64,000 nucleotides of DNA from Acidobacteriaceae bacterium KBS 83 (GCA_000381585.1 KB906736.1:592789-656788); one strand, 5' to 3'; positions 1 through 9,734 are shown, counted from the stretch's first letter. Numbers and translations are program-made. Notes: generated by a model from the sequence alone, not told the origin.

Positions 1-234
1 GGTGATAAGGTCTTCTGCCGCGTTGTTGATCCACAAATCTTTACCCGGGGCCTGCAGGCTCAGCAACTGCGGGGCGGAAGGTCCGGCTTGCAACCGCACA
101 ACAGTTTGGGCTGTGCGGAGGGATGCCGTCTGCGCGTCTGCCAGCATTGAGAAGCAGATGCAGAAAAAAAGCGCAAGAACACTATCGATGAGAGGACCGC
201 GCGCAGGCGCGGGGCGCGATGGCCGTCGATTCAA
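1..234 (-). CDS. Secreted protein, N-terminal fragment (runs off left edge)
   Basis: The minus strand is open from about 300 to base 1 and encodes a clear signal peptide: a hydrophobic stretch VLALFFCICFSMLADA followed by a likely cleavage before QTAS. About 50 mature residues are visible before the edge, including QLLSLQAPGKDLWINN. There is no good in-frame ATG ahead of the hydrophobic segment. I chose a TTG at 234, but an alternative upstream start is possible and no convincing ribosome site was found. The early mature region is weakly reminiscent of glycoside hydrolases with an N-terminal carbohydrate-binding module, but too little is visible to name the protein. Its direction is divergent from the efflux operon. 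Confidence 0.5.
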   Translation of the reverse strand, partial: MNRRPSRPAPARGPLIDSVLALFFCICFSMLADAQTASLRTAQTVVRLQAGPSAPQLLSLQAPGKDLWINNAAEDLIT

Positions 235-510
235 TGAACGACAAATCGCAACCGATCCACCTACTGATCGCCTGTCATCCAGGGGACACAAACCGTTCGC
301 GGGATCTAGATTGGTCATGTCGTTCTGACGTTAATTCGCTACAGAGCATCCGCACGAAGCAGTGTATGGCAAAAAAAGATGTCGCGTTGAGCTGCATCGA
401 CCGCCGCTCGAAATTAGAAGGTTGACAGGGAGGCAGGATGGCTCCCGGGCCTCACATCTCAGGAGAGCGATTTAAATGACCGTCTAGTGTAAAATCGCTT
501 GGAGCGAGCA

Positions 511-885
511 ATGATTTTTTACGTCAAGCGCGGATTGCGAAGGGCACTTAAGCATTGCTCTATGGGCTGCTACGTGTTTCTCCTCGCGTTGTCCGTCTTC
601 GGATGGGGACTGCACTCCAAGCTATCGCTCTATGAATGCAATACTGGCTCACAAGCTTCCACTCCAATTGCAAAGCTTCTCTCTGAACGGGAACGAGTTC
701 CCGAGCATCAGGCGCAGCACATAGACGCAAAGCCTGCTGAATTACTCGTTGTTCTTTATGTCGCACCCTCTCCGCGCCCTGCGGAGTTCTTCGGGCTGTG
801 GCGCGATGTGCTGACCGTAAAGCCTCTGGCTTTCTCATTTGACGGCCCTTCCCTTCTTCGACCCCCTCCTGATTCTGCCGCCTAG
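511..885 (+). CDS. Small single-pass membrane protein upstream of RND efflux genes
   Basis: A 124-residue protein with a positively charged start (residues 5-14) and one membrane segment at about 20-36 (GCYVFLLALSVFGWGL), followed by a soluble tail rich in Pro near the C-terminus. I chose ATG 511 over the TTG at 499 because GGAG lies at 501-504, six bases upstream. It lies 77 bases ahead of the adaptor gene on the same strand, so it is probably co-transcribed with the efflux system. Similar short one-helix proteins with a GWGL..KLSLY motif occur next to RND operons; the function is unknown. Confidence 0.55.
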   Translation: MIFYVKRGLRRALKHCSMGCYVFLLALSVFGWGLHSKLSLYECNTGSQASTPIAKLLSERERVPEHQAQHIDAKPAELLVVLYVAPSPRPAEFFGLWRDVLTVKPLAFSFDGPSLLRPPPDSAA

Positions 886-962
886 TCGGACGCTGTCTCT
901 CGCGTGATCGCTGGAGAGCTGCGCAGCAGTACCTCTTTCACATAGCCTGGGGCACCGTCCCG

Positions 963-2279
963 GTGCGTGATAGGCCTACCGTGCAAATGCCCGCAATCTC
1001 TTTCTTGAGACGCGCCGTTGCCTCGTCTCTTCTAGTTCCTACTGCCGTCTCTCTCGCTCTATTCTCCGGGTGCGAGGGTCACAACAGCTCCGTCGATGCC
1101 GCCAGCCAACCGGTTGCCGCGGCTGTGGCGGTTGTTCAGCGTGGCAACATTTCGCACATGCTCTCGCTCGCTGGGCAGTTCCAGCCATATCAGGTGATCG
1201 ATGTGCATGCGAAGGTCTCCGGCTACGTGCGCCACATATACGTGGATATTGGCGACCGTGTCCGCGCGGGTCAGACGCTCGCAGTGCTCGAAGTCCCTGA
1301 ACTCAGTGCGCAGTATCGCGGCAGCCAATCCGAACAGCAGCGCAGCCAGGAGCAGATCAACATTGCGCAACACGAGATCAGCCGCGCCGAGGCAAGTCAC
1401 GCTGCGCTTCAGGCTAATTACGACCGCCTTCTGCAGGCATCGAAAGCACAGCCTGGCCTCATCGCTGAGCAGGAGCTCGACGACGCACGCGCGAAAGCCG
1501 ATGCCTCACAGGCACAGGTTGAGACAGCGCGTTCCACGCTCTCTGCTGCTCGCCAGCAATCAGACGTAGCCAAGGCGGATGTGGATCGTTATGGCGCTCT
1601 CGAGTCCTACACCACAATCACGGCCCCACTCAGCGGTGTCATCATTTGGCGCTATGCGGACACCGGCGCGCTTATTCAGGCAGGGACTTCATCGGATAGT
1701 CAGAGTCTTCCGCTGGTCAAGCTATCGCAGAGCGATCTGCTTCGCCTGCGCTTGCCCGTACCTGAGGATGCGGTCGACTACATTCACGATGGCGACACGG
1801 TGCAGATCCGCGTCGATGCCCTCCATCGCTCGCTCACCGGCAAGATTGTCCGCTTCACACGCAACGTGAGCTTAGACACCCGCACGATGGAAACCGAGAT
1901 CGATGTGCCCAACAAGGATCTCAGTCTCATCCCCGGCATGTACGCCAACACCTACGTCCGGCTTGCGCATCGAGAGCATGTCCTGACCGTGCCGTTGCTC
2001 GCAGTGCAGCATGATGACTCGGGCCAGACGACCGTTCTTGTCGTGGATCGCGACAACGATGCGCGCCGGCGTGCCATCGTACTCGGCATTCAGGGCTCTT
2101 TGCTGGCAGAGGTGAAAAGCGGCCTCCAGCAAGGCGATCGCGTCGTGCTCGGCAACGCGGCTCGGTACAAAGAGGGAGAGAATATTACGCCCCGCCTGGA
2201 GCCCCAGCCGGCCGATGACGTCATGCCGGAAGAAGGCGGCATGACAGATCCACAGGCCGGAGCAGAGGGAGGCAACTGA
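963..2279 (+). CDS. RND efflux periplasmic adaptor (MFP/HlyD family), lipoprotein
   Basis: Membrane fusion protein that links an inner-membrane RND pump to an outer-membrane channel. The N-terminus is a lipoprotein signal ending in LFSGC, so the mature protein is probably acylated. Then come a biotinyl-lipoyl-like half (VHAKVSGYVRHIYVDIGDRV), a long Gln/Ala-rich coiled-coil hairpin (about residues 110-205), the second lipoyl half (TITAPLSGVIIWR) and beta-barrel/membrane-proximal regions. Length (438 aa) fits the family. The listed start is GTG 963; ATG 987 also keeps the full signal peptide and may be the true start. The gene ends one base before the pump start, so the two are translationally coupled. 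Confidence 0.9.
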   Translation: MRDRPTVQMPAISFLRRAVASSLLVPTAVSLALFSGCEGHNSSVDAASQPVAAAVAVVQRGNISHMLSLAGQFQPYQVIDVHAKVSGYVRHIYVDIGDRVRAGQTLAVLEVPELSAQYRGSQSEQQRSQEQINIAQHEISRAEASHAALQANYDRLLQASKAQPGLIAEQELDDARAKADASQAQVETARSTLSAARQQSDVAKADVDRYGALESYTTITAPLSGVIIWRYADTGALIQAGTSSDSQSLPLVKLSQSDLLRLRLPVPEDAVDYIHDGDTVQIRVDALHRSLTGKIVRFTRNVSLDTRTMETEIDVPNKDLSLIPGMYANTYVRLAHREHVLTVPLLAVQHDDSGQTTVLVVDRDNDARRRAIVLGIQGSLLAEVKSGLQQGDRVVLGNAARYKEGENITPRLEPQPADDVMPEEGGMTDPQAGAEGGN

Positions 2280-2280
2280 C

Positions 2281-5200
2281 GTGCCGAAATTCGCCCTCCG
2301 CTATCCCTTCTTCATCATCATGATCTCGCTCATGGTACTGCTCATTGGCGTGGTCAATGTCATCTCCATGCCCGTCGATCTATTTCCTTCCATCGATATT
2401 CCCGTAGTCGTCGTAGCCACGTTCTATTCCGGCATGCCCCCGCAGCAGATTGAAGCCGACATCACCGACACCTTCGAGCGCTTCTTTACACTGGGCGCCA
2501 ATATCGATCACATCGAGTCACGCTCCCTCTCCGGCGTCTCGCTCATCAAGATCTATTTCCTCCCAGGCACAGATGCCAACTCCGCACTTAGCAACATTTC
2601 CAATCTCGCGATGGCCGACCTGCGCCGATTGCCCTCCGGAACGCTTCCTCCTGTTGTCCTCGGCATGACAGCATCCAGTCAGCCCATCTGCCTCGTCACG
2701 CTAAAAGGACAGGGGTTGAACGAGACGCAGCTCAAGGATCTCGCACAGTTCCAAGTCCGCAACCAGATCGCGAATGTCCCCGGTGCATCCGTGCCGCAGC
2801 CCTACGGCGGCCGTTATCGCCAGATCCAGATCTACGTTGACCCGCTCAAGCTCGAAGCGCACAACATGAGCCTCATGGACGTCGTGGACAGCGTGAACCA
2901 GTCCAACCTCATCCTGCCGGCGGGTGATGTGCGCATTGGCACCAAGGACTACAACCTGTACGCCAACAGCCAGATCCCTAGCGCGCAACAGATCAACTCG
3001 CTGCCGCTCAAATCGTCTGGCAATGCGTCCGTGCTTGTCGCCGATGTCGGGCATGCCGAGGATTCAGGCGCAATCCAGACCAACATCGTACGCATCGATG
3101 GGCAGCACTCGGTCTACGTTCCCATTCTCAAGCAGGCCGGCAAAAGCAACACCATCAAGATCGTCAACGGCATGCGTGCCGCCATCGAGAGGCTGGTGGA
3201 TATCCCACCCAGCCTCAAGACCGCCGTCGTCTTCGATCAGTCGGTCTTTGTCAAAGGCGCCATCAAAAACCTATTGAAGGAAGCCCTCATCGGCCTGGTG
3301 CTCACAGGCCTCATGATTCTGCTCTTCCTCGGCAGTCCGCGCGCAGCCGGCGCCTCGTTGCTGTCCATCCCCATGGCGATTCTGCTGTGCCTGCTGGTGA
3401 TGAACGCTTTCGGAGGCACCATCAATACCATGTTGCTTGGCGGTATCGCCCTGGTTCTTTCGCGGCTTATCGACAATTCCGTTGTTGTGCTGGAGAACAT
3501 CATCCGGTTCATGGAAGAAGGCGCACCGCCGGACAAAGCAGCGGATGAAGGTGGCACCGAAGTATCACTGGCAGTGCTTGCCGCCACCGTCGCCACCTCT
3601 ATCGTGTTCTTCCCGGTCTTTCTTCTCAACGGAGTCAGTCGCTATCTCTTCACCGACCTTGCTTTCGGGGTGGTCATCTGCATCTTCGCTTCGTATTTCT
3701 TCTCCATGACCTTGGTGCCTCTCTTCTGCGCGAAGTTCGTCAATCTGCACGAGCAACACGGAGAAAATGCGGGCGGCGAGCACAAGCGGGTCCTCTTTCG
3801 CGGCATCGTCGACCGCTTCAACATCTATTTCCAGCGCCTGCTTGACCGCTACGAGGTGCTCGTGACTCGGATAATGAAACGGCCTGGCCTCACAGCCGGG
3901 CTGCTTCTCGGTGGCACCGCACTCATCCTGGTCGCCTTCACCCCAATCCTTGGCCGTTCGTACTTCCCGCGCACCGATCCTGGACAGTTCATCATCAACG
4001 TCAAAATGCCCAGCGGGACGCGTATCGAAACCAGCGATGCCTACATCGCGCGGGTTGAGCATCAGATTCGGCAGGTCGTCGCGCCGCACGATCTCGGCAT
4101 GATCGTCTCCAACATCGGCATCACTCCCGATCTCTCCGCTATCTACACACCCAACGCATCTATGGACACCGCTTTCGTTCAGGTAAGCCTGGCCGACGAT
4201 CACTCCACGGGCAGTTATCAGTACATCGATCGCTTGCGCCGCCGCCTCGCATCGGAGATGCCCGAGATTCAGACTTATTTCCAGGCCGGGGGCCTGGTCG
4301 ACTCTGTCATGAATCAGGGCCTACCGGCGCCGATCGACATCCAGATCAGTTCGAACAATCAGAACGCCGCCTTTGCGGAAGCTCAGGACATAGCGCAGCA
4401 GTTGCATGGTCTCTCCAGCGTTGGAGACGCCTACATCCCGCAGGACCTGAAGTATCCCGGCCTGAAACTCAACATCGATCGCGAGCGCGCATCGCTCATT
4501 GGGCTTTCGCCAAAGGACGTCGTCGACAATGTCATCACCGCGCTCACCTCCAACGGCGTCATCGCGCCCAGCTACTGGATCGATCCCAATACCGGCAACA
4601 ACTACATGCTGACAGTGCAGTACTCCACTCATCAGCTCGAGCACATGAATATGGAGGAGTTCGAAAACATCCCCCTGCGCGGCAGAGGACAAACAGCCTA
4701 CACACCGCTGCGCTCTGTTGTCTTCACCAAGCCCATCGACACCCCGACCGAGGTGGATCATTACGCGTTGCGCCGTGTCATCGACATCTTTGTGCAACCG
4801 CGTTCGGAGGCACTGAACACCGTCAGCCGTCAGGTCAATCACGTGCTTGGCGGCATACAGCGGCCTCGCGGCATGCGTATTATAGTTCGCGGGGCGGTCA
4901 GGAGCATGACCGATTCATTCGGACGCTTCGGCATCGGACTCCTTCTTGCCATCGCGCTTATCTATCTCGTGCTTATGGCGCAGTTCGGTTCGTTCCTCGA
5001 TCCATTCATCATCCTCATGGCCATCCCGCCGGGCCTGGCCGGCGTCGTACTCATCCTCCTTCTGACCGGATCCACGCTGAACATCATGTCGCTGATGGGC
5101 GTCATCATGATGACCGGCATAGTCGTTTCTAACTCCATCCTTATTGTCGAGTTTGCCGGCATCCTTCACGCACAGGGCAATACCCTGCTCGAATCAGTTG

Positions 5201-5445
5201 TGCAGTCCTGCAAAATACGCATGCGTCCCATCCTGATGACTTCTCTCGCTACCCTTCTCGGGATGATTCCCCTCGCGCTCGGTCTGGAAGCAGGGAGCGA
5301 GCAATACGCGCCGCTCGCGCGCGCACTCATCGGCGGACTCGCCGTCTCCGTCGTCGTCACCATGTTTCTTGTGCCGGCGGTCTACCTGCTTGTACACAGC
5401 CGACGAGACGACCACGCCCCAACTCCAGTCGTGGAGGCGGCATAA
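2281..5445 (+). CDS. RND multidrug/solute efflux pump, inner-membrane permease (AcrB/HAE1-like)
   Basis: A 1054-residue pump with the usual duplicated plan: TM1 at the N-terminus, large periplasmic loop, TM2-6, second loop, then TM8-12. The GTG start at 2281 follows the adaptor stop by one base. AcrB-type motifs are visible but changed at the proton relay. The TM4 segment reads LSRLIDNSVVVLEN, giving Asp398-Asn399 where AcrB has Asp407-Asp408. The TM10 segment reads GIVVSNSILIVEF, with Ser950 where AcrB has Lys940. Such substitutions occur in divergent RND branches, so energy coupling may differ from AcrB. The exported substrate cannot be told from sequence. Confidence 0.9.
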   Translation: MPKFALRYPFFIIMISLMVLLIGVVNVISMPVDLFPSIDIPVVVVATFYSGMPPQQIEADITDTFERFFTLGANIDHIESRSLSGVSLIKIYFLPGTDANSALSNISNLAMADLRRLPSGTLPPVVLGMTASSQPICLVTLKGQGLNETQLKDLAQFQVRNQIANVPGASVPQPYGGRYRQIQIYVDPLKLEAHNMSLMDVVDSVNQSNLILPAGDVRIGTKDYNLYANSQIPSAQQINSLPLKSSGNASVLVADVGHAEDSGAIQTNIVRIDGQHSVYVPILKQAGKSNTIKIVNGMRAAIERLVDIPPSLKTAVVFDQSVFVKGAIKNLLKEALIGLVLTGLMILLFLGSPRAAGASLLSIPMAILLCLLVMNAFGGTINTMLLGGIALVLSRLIDNSVVVLENIIRFMEEGAPPDKAADEGGTEVSLAVLAATVATSIVFFPVFLLNGVSRYLFTDLAFGVVICIFASYFFSMTLVPLFCAKFVNLHEQHGENAGGEHKRVLFRGIVDRFNIYFQRLLDRYEVLVTRIMKRPGLTAGLLLGGTALILVAFTPILGRSYFPRTDPGQFIINVKMPSGTRIETSDAYIARVEHQIRQVVAPHDLGMIVSNIGITPDLSAIYTPNASMDTAFVQVSLADDHSTGSYQYIDRLRRRLASEMPEIQTYFQAGGLVDSVMNQGLPAPIDIQISSNNQNAAFAEAQDIAQQLHGLSSVGDAYIPQDLKYPGLKLNIDRERASLIGLSPKDVVDNVITALTSNGVIAPSYWIDPNTGNNYMLTVQYSTHQLEHMNMEEFENIPLRGRGQTAYTPLRSVVFTKPIDTPTEVDHYALRRVIDIFVQPRSEALNTVSRQVNHVLGGIQRPRGMRIIVRGAVRSMTDSFGRFGIGLLLAIALIYLVLMAQFGSFLDPFIILMAIPPGLAGVVLILLLTGSTLNIMSLMGVIMMTGIVVSNSILIVEFAGILHAQGNTLLESVVQSCKIRMRPILMTSLATLLGMIPLALGLEAGSEQYAPLARALIGGLAVSVVVTMFLVPAVYLLVHSRRDDHAPTPVVEAA

Positions 5446-5449
5446 ACTC

Positions 5450-6835
5450 ATGCGCACCGCACTTTGTCTTCTCGCCACTGCGATTCTATTGGCACCCGTG
5501 ATGATCTCACATGCCTTAGGACAGTCCACAGAGCCGGCAATGGCGCCCGGGCAGGCGCCATCATCCTCCAACCCGGCCGCCTCCACGCGGAATATCGCAT
5601 CGGCACCCGGGCCCGCGCTCAGTCGCCGCGAGGCGGAACGCATGGCGCTTGCGAACAATCCGCGCGTCAGCGTGAGCCACTTGCTCGCACTGGCGCAACA
5701 CCAGATCGTCCGTGAGGCGCGGTCGAGCGAGTTGCCTACTTTCACCGGCTCGCTCACTGCACAGGAAGCTAATGAGGCTAGTCGCGTTTCGTCCGGTTCG
5801 CTTTCGGCTTCGCGCCTCTTTACGCGTGTCGGTGGCGGCATTAACCTTTCGCAACTCATCACCGACTTCGGTCATACCACCAACCTTGTCGCTTCCTCCA
5901 AACTCCAGGAGAGCGCGCAGCAAGCCAACGAACTCGCTACCAAGGAAGATGTAGTTCTCGTGACTGATCAGGCTTTCTACAATGCTCTTCAGGCGCAAGC
6001 CCTCCTCCAGGTTGCCAAACAGACCGTCAATCTGCGACAGACCACACACAGCCAGGTGAATCAGCTGGCGCAGAACAAGTTGCGCTCGACCCTCGACCTC
6101 ACCTTTGCCAACGTCAATCTGTCACAAGCACAGTTGCTGCAACTCGATGCACAGAACAATGCAGATGCCGCCATGGCCTCGCTCGCTGAGGTACTCGGCC
6201 TCGATCATCTCGCAAACTACACACTCGTTGACAACACGAAGAACAGCCCGCCTCCACCTCCAGATGAGCAGGGCCTGCTCGAGCTTGCCATCAGACAGCG
6301 TCCTGATCTTCAGTCGCTCGACCTCTCACGTCAGTCACAGGAGAAGTTCAGCCACGCCCAGCACGATCAAATGCTGCCTACTCTCTCGGCCCTCGGTACC
6401 GTGGGCGCCACCCCCGTACGCGCCGGTCAGTACTACGTCTCCAGTTGGGACGGCGCCATCGGCGCAAACATGAATATCCCGATCTTCAACGGCTTTCTCT
6501 TTTCGGCGCAGGCCAAGGAAGCAAAGTTGCGTGCGCAAGCCACGGCGGAGCAATCGCGTCAACTCCGGAACGTGATCGTGCGCGATGTACAGACCGCGTG
6601 GCTCGATGCAAACAATGCCTTCACACGGCTCGGCGTCACCGCGCAACTACTCAATCAGGCCAACGAGAGCCTCGGTCTCGCACGGACCCGCTACAAGCTC
6701 GGCCTCTCTTCTATCGTCGAGCTGAGCCAGGCGCAGCTCCAGCAAACCGAAGCCGAAATCGCCAATACCAACGCACAGTATCAGTACCGGCTGACTCTCG
6801 CTGCACTCGATTTCCAGACAGGAGTACAGCCATGA
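5450..6835 (+). CDS. TolC-like outer membrane efflux channel
   Basis: Outer membrane factor of 461 residues completing the tripartite efflux system. ATG 5450 was chosen because GGAGGCGG lies just upstream and a good signal peptide follows (LCLLATAILLAPVM...ALG); the frame is open further upstream but overlaps the pump gene. The body has the two helical repeats of the family, rich in Ala, Gln and Leu with few Cys, including RPDLQSLDLSRQSQ in the middle and GLSSIVELSQAQLQQTEAE near the end. The start is four bases past the pump stop. A hairpin 19 bases after the stop probably ends the operon. Confidence 0.88.
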   Translation: MRTALCLLATAILLAPVMISHALGQSTEPAMAPGQAPSSSNPAASTRNIASAPGPALSRREAERMALANNPRVSVSHLLALAQHQIVREARSSELPTFTGSLTAQEANEASRVSSGSLSASRLFTRVGGGINLSQLITDFGHTTNLVASSKLQESAQQANELATKEDVVLVTDQAFYNALQAQALLQVAKQTVNLRQTTHSQVNQLAQNKLRSTLDLTFANVNLSQAQLLQLDAQNNADAAMASLAEVLGLDHLANYTLVDNTKNSPPPPPDEQGLLELAIRQRPDLQSLDLSRQSQEKFSHAQHDQMLPTLSALGTVGATPVRAGQYYVSSWDGAIGANMNIPIFNGFLFSAQAKEAKLRAQATAEQSRQLRNVIVRDVQTAWLDANNAFTRLGVTAQLLNQANESLGLARTRYKLGLSSIVELSQAQLQQTEAEIANTNAQYQYRLTLAALDFQTGVQP

Positions 6836-6853
6836 CTTATGCGTGAAACCGCA

Positions 6854-6870
6854 ACTGACGGCTCGTCAGT
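6854..6870 (+). terminator. Candidate terminator hairpin after the efflux operon
   Basis: A perfect 7-bp stem with 3-base loop (ACTGACG gct CGTCAGT) starts 19 bases after the TolC-like stop codon and is followed by ATTTCG. The T tract is weak, so it may be inefficient or Rho-assisted. Confidence 0.45.
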
Positions 6871-6968
6871 ATTTCGATATGGGCTTGCGGAGGCCTTGGA
6901 ATCGTATTATGGTCGGCCCTCTTGTTCGCTTCACAGAATGCTGGGTCTATACACCCCTTCGTCTGCGA

Positions 6969-9120
6969 TCACCTATGCGAGAGAGTGCCACGCAGGACGG
7001 TCAACGAAGCCGCGGGCAACGTATAACTAGAGTCTTCAGTTCCTTGCACTGTCGACCTTAGTGGAGGGTTGTCAGGATCCGCATAACCTTCTCTGCCAGC
7101 TGAATGCCACGCATATTGGGCGCGTCCGAATGTGATCCTATCGACTGGGCCTTCGAACGACCGGTCTGTTTTTGATTCGGCATCATGGAAGACGATGCGG
7201 ACTGAATAAGGAGTTTCATGATCTTTATTAATCAGTAGCAGAGACCATTGACCGTCCGGTCGGAGCAGCGCGTAGGCCGTTACAAGTATGTGCCGATCAG
7301 CGTCTTTGATGTCGCTCGCAGCGGTGAAGAGCTTGTGTTCCGCGTCTTTCGGTTGCACCCAATCCTGAGTGATCATCTGCGCGGCGTAGAACTGCGACGT
7401 TTTCTGCTTGATGTTATAGTTTCGGTCCGTCATGAACATGCGGTAGATTCCCCAGCTGTTCTTGCACGCCGGATGAGGTGGTGAGTATGGCAAGGCATGA
7501 TAGTAGAAAGTAGCTTTACCGCCGGCGGTGAGAAAACCTGCGAAGGAATCGCCCAGCCAGAGCGCCCCGAAGATATCGACAGCTGCATCGCCGCCGTGAT
7601 CGTTCGTTTCTGTATCAAACATTGGAATTCAGCAGGTGATCCATCCTCTCGCCACACCTGCATAATGTGGCTGATCAACTGCGGTTCCTGGTAGAGGTTC
7701 TCCCATGGAGTTTCGCAGCCATCGTACGGATAGTGTTCAAAGGACATGAATGCCAAGTCAGCGAGACGGCCATGCGCCTTCAGGTAGTCAAGGAACGTCC
7801 GAACCACGAAGTCCTGCCCTGTGCATCGGGCCACGCCCTAATATCCTCGGTCACCCCCTCGAAAACAGGACCGCCTAATTTATACGCGGGGTTTATGCGA
7901 TGCAGGGCCGTCGCCCACTGGAGATACAGAGCGCCATAGTCCTCGGGCAACATGTATTGTCCGTCGGGTTCTTCTCCCATTTCGATCTGGGAGATGGCGT
8001 AGCCTCGTTTTTTTAAATAAATGAGCTGCGCGGCAGAATCCTCTGGTGTTCCATAAAGCATCGCGACAGGAACGATGGCTGGCAGCCCGCGCGTGATACC
8101 ACTGGTAAAGAAGAGATCCAATCCTGGCTGGTCACCTGACTCCATGCGATCCGGCGCCACGAACAGGTCAGACGGCTCATGCCACGGATCCACGGACGAG
8201 CAGTAGGTGAATGATTGTTTCTGGTCAGGCGAATGACGTAGCAGATCTTGGAACGACTTATCCTCATTTGACGCCCCGAGGTAGACCTCGCGAATGGCAT
8301 AACCGACACAATTGCGGCGGTCACTCGAGCCATGCGTGTCGCAGGTGTTCGAAGATTGGGTCATGAGAATGCGCACAAAACGCGTCTTTACTGGCGCGGA
8401 ATCGAGATGCAACGTTACGGTTCCACCCTTGCCGTCCGCAATGTGGCCGGATTTGAATTCTTTCCATTTCCCATCGGCTTGCCTGTCCATGGCGTCTGCG
8501 CCAGTCCAGTACTGCACCTGGTAGACCCGCGCATAGGGCTCGGCCCAGGCGATGCGCATGGCGTTGACCTCCTGGGGAGTGTCGAGGTCGATGACGATCC
8601 ACTGCGGATGCATAGCGTCATCTTCGCCAGTGAATTGAGCGGTGAGATAGGGATTGCTCTTCCAGTAGCTGTCGAGGTCCCCATCATTCAAGCGGGAATA
8701 GCCGCTGAATTCCGTGCCTCCGTTTCTTGTGAATCCGCGGTGGCGTAGATCGTATCCGTAGGAGTGGCGAATAGCCTATCCCAGGGTTGCATCACCTGTG
8801 AAATAGCCCTTTCCTGCGGGATCGCTCCAGGTACCCTTGGGGTTCCAGTGCCAGGCCTGCACAAACAACTCGGTGTTTTGGCGGTAGCTGATGACGCCCC
8901 ATCCCGCTTCCAGAATTTGCTGGATGCTTGCTGGGCTGAAGAAAGTGTCGGTGGCATTGCTGGGCACGCGGTCGACCGTCGTTCCCAGAGCATATGGCGG
9001 ACTGAATGAATTTACGGCGTGAGTGGAGGTGGCATCCACAGTCACAGTCTGGGCCGCCGCTGCCCCGTTGATCATCGCGGTCGTGAGGAGGGGTAAGACC
9101 AGAAAGCTAATCGTTGGCAT
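6969..9120 (-). pseudogene. Discoidin-domain glycosidase-like secreted protein, broken copy
   Basis: This minus-strand gene is a paralogue of the intact 724-residue protein at 13104-15278; alignment by eye runs end to end. It keeps a signal peptide (ISFLVLPLLTTAMINGAAAA), the NTELFVQAWHWNP motif, the discoidin-like segment (DGDLDSYWKSNPYLTAQF), the EMGEEPDGQYMLPEDYGAL core and the C-terminal ASLTVLRG. Three lesions break it. First, an in-frame amber TAG at 8776-8778, where the paralogue has Glu or Thr. Second, loss of one T near 7793-7797 (CGTTCCTTGAC where CGTTTCCTTGAC restores the frame). Third, loss of one C near 7624-7629 (TTCCAATG where TTCCCAATG restores the frame). The position of the second putative catalytic Glu is TET here instead of TEG. 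Confidence 0.85.
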
Positions 9121-9221
9121 GGTTACCTTGCGCGAGTCATGTCCTTTAGCGAGAGCTTTCGCCGTGAGTTTGCATCCTCGGCGTCACCTTTCATCTTTCA
9201 CTGGGCTAGGGCGTGCGGCAT

Positions 9222-9250
9222 GAGGAGTGTAGCGCAGGACTGCACTCCTC
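9222..9250. repeat. Inverted repeat, 11-bp stem
   Basis: Arms GAGGAGTGTAG and CTGCACTCCTC pair over 11 positions with a single G-T wobble around a 7-base loop (CGCAGGA). It lies about 100 bases upstream of the minus-strand discoidin-domain pseudogene, so it would be in that gene's leader. No T tract follows on either strand, which argues against a simple terminator; it could be an operator or an RNA control hairpin. Confidence 0.45.
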
Positions 9251-9498
9251 CCCTGGGGCGAGATGAAACGCCTCTGCGTCTTGAGGCTGTAACGATACAA
9301 CTCCGTTTTGACGTGAGATCAAATAATTGACGAACGCATCAATGATTTCCCGTCTTCCCCGGAGCAAAGCCCAAAGCTCTGTTGGGGCAAACGATAGCGT
9401 TCACAGCGGCGCGGGCCGGACCGTACGACCTGCGGCTTCACCCCACGCGGATGGACTGGACGCAGCTGAACTGGGCAAATCGCGGGGCCATTTTGGGC

Positions 9499-9552
9499 TT
9501 GACTGCACTAGTGTCAAGTGCAATATTCATCACGATATTTCAAACGTTTGAA
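9499..9552 (+). promoter_or_regulatory. Sigma-70-like promoter with overlapping LacI-family operator
   Basis: TTGACT at 9499-9504, a 17-base spacer and AATATT at 9522-9527 make a plausible -35/-10 pair. At 9539-9552, where the first transcribed bases would be, is a perfect 14-bp palindrome TTCAAACGTTTGAA. Its AAACG-CGTTT centre is the hallmark of LacI/GalR-family operators. It sits about 185 bases before the TonB receptor start, and a bound repressor here would block initiation. No LacI-family gene lies in the window, so the regulator would act from elsewhere. Confidence 0.55.
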
Positions 9553-9734
9553 TAGCCGGCCCAGCATGCGATGTATATGCTTCAGACCGGCAAGGATGAA
9601 ATCGGCCCACCGCGACAGAGTTGATGGTGAAAGACAGCAATACTGCACCATCTGTCAGGCGATTTTGCAATTCAGATCAAAAGACGCCTGCAGGAATCTG
9701 TGGCAACAGGGTTCGCACTTATTGGGAGGCGTTT

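Larger units (their letters stand above)
9121..9734. other. Long intergenic control region between divergent genes
   Basis: No gene is convincing here; short open frames have no family resemblance or ribosome sites. It holds a long hairpin (9222-9250) in the leader of the broken minus-strand gene and a promoter with a LacI-type operator (9499-9552) facing the TonB receptor, both listed separately. Confidence 0.7.

Noticed and set aside
5194-5862. Minus-strand open frame of 222 codons across the pump/TolC junction
   Set aside because: Antisense to two well supported genes; the product is Arg/Ser-rich without motifs.
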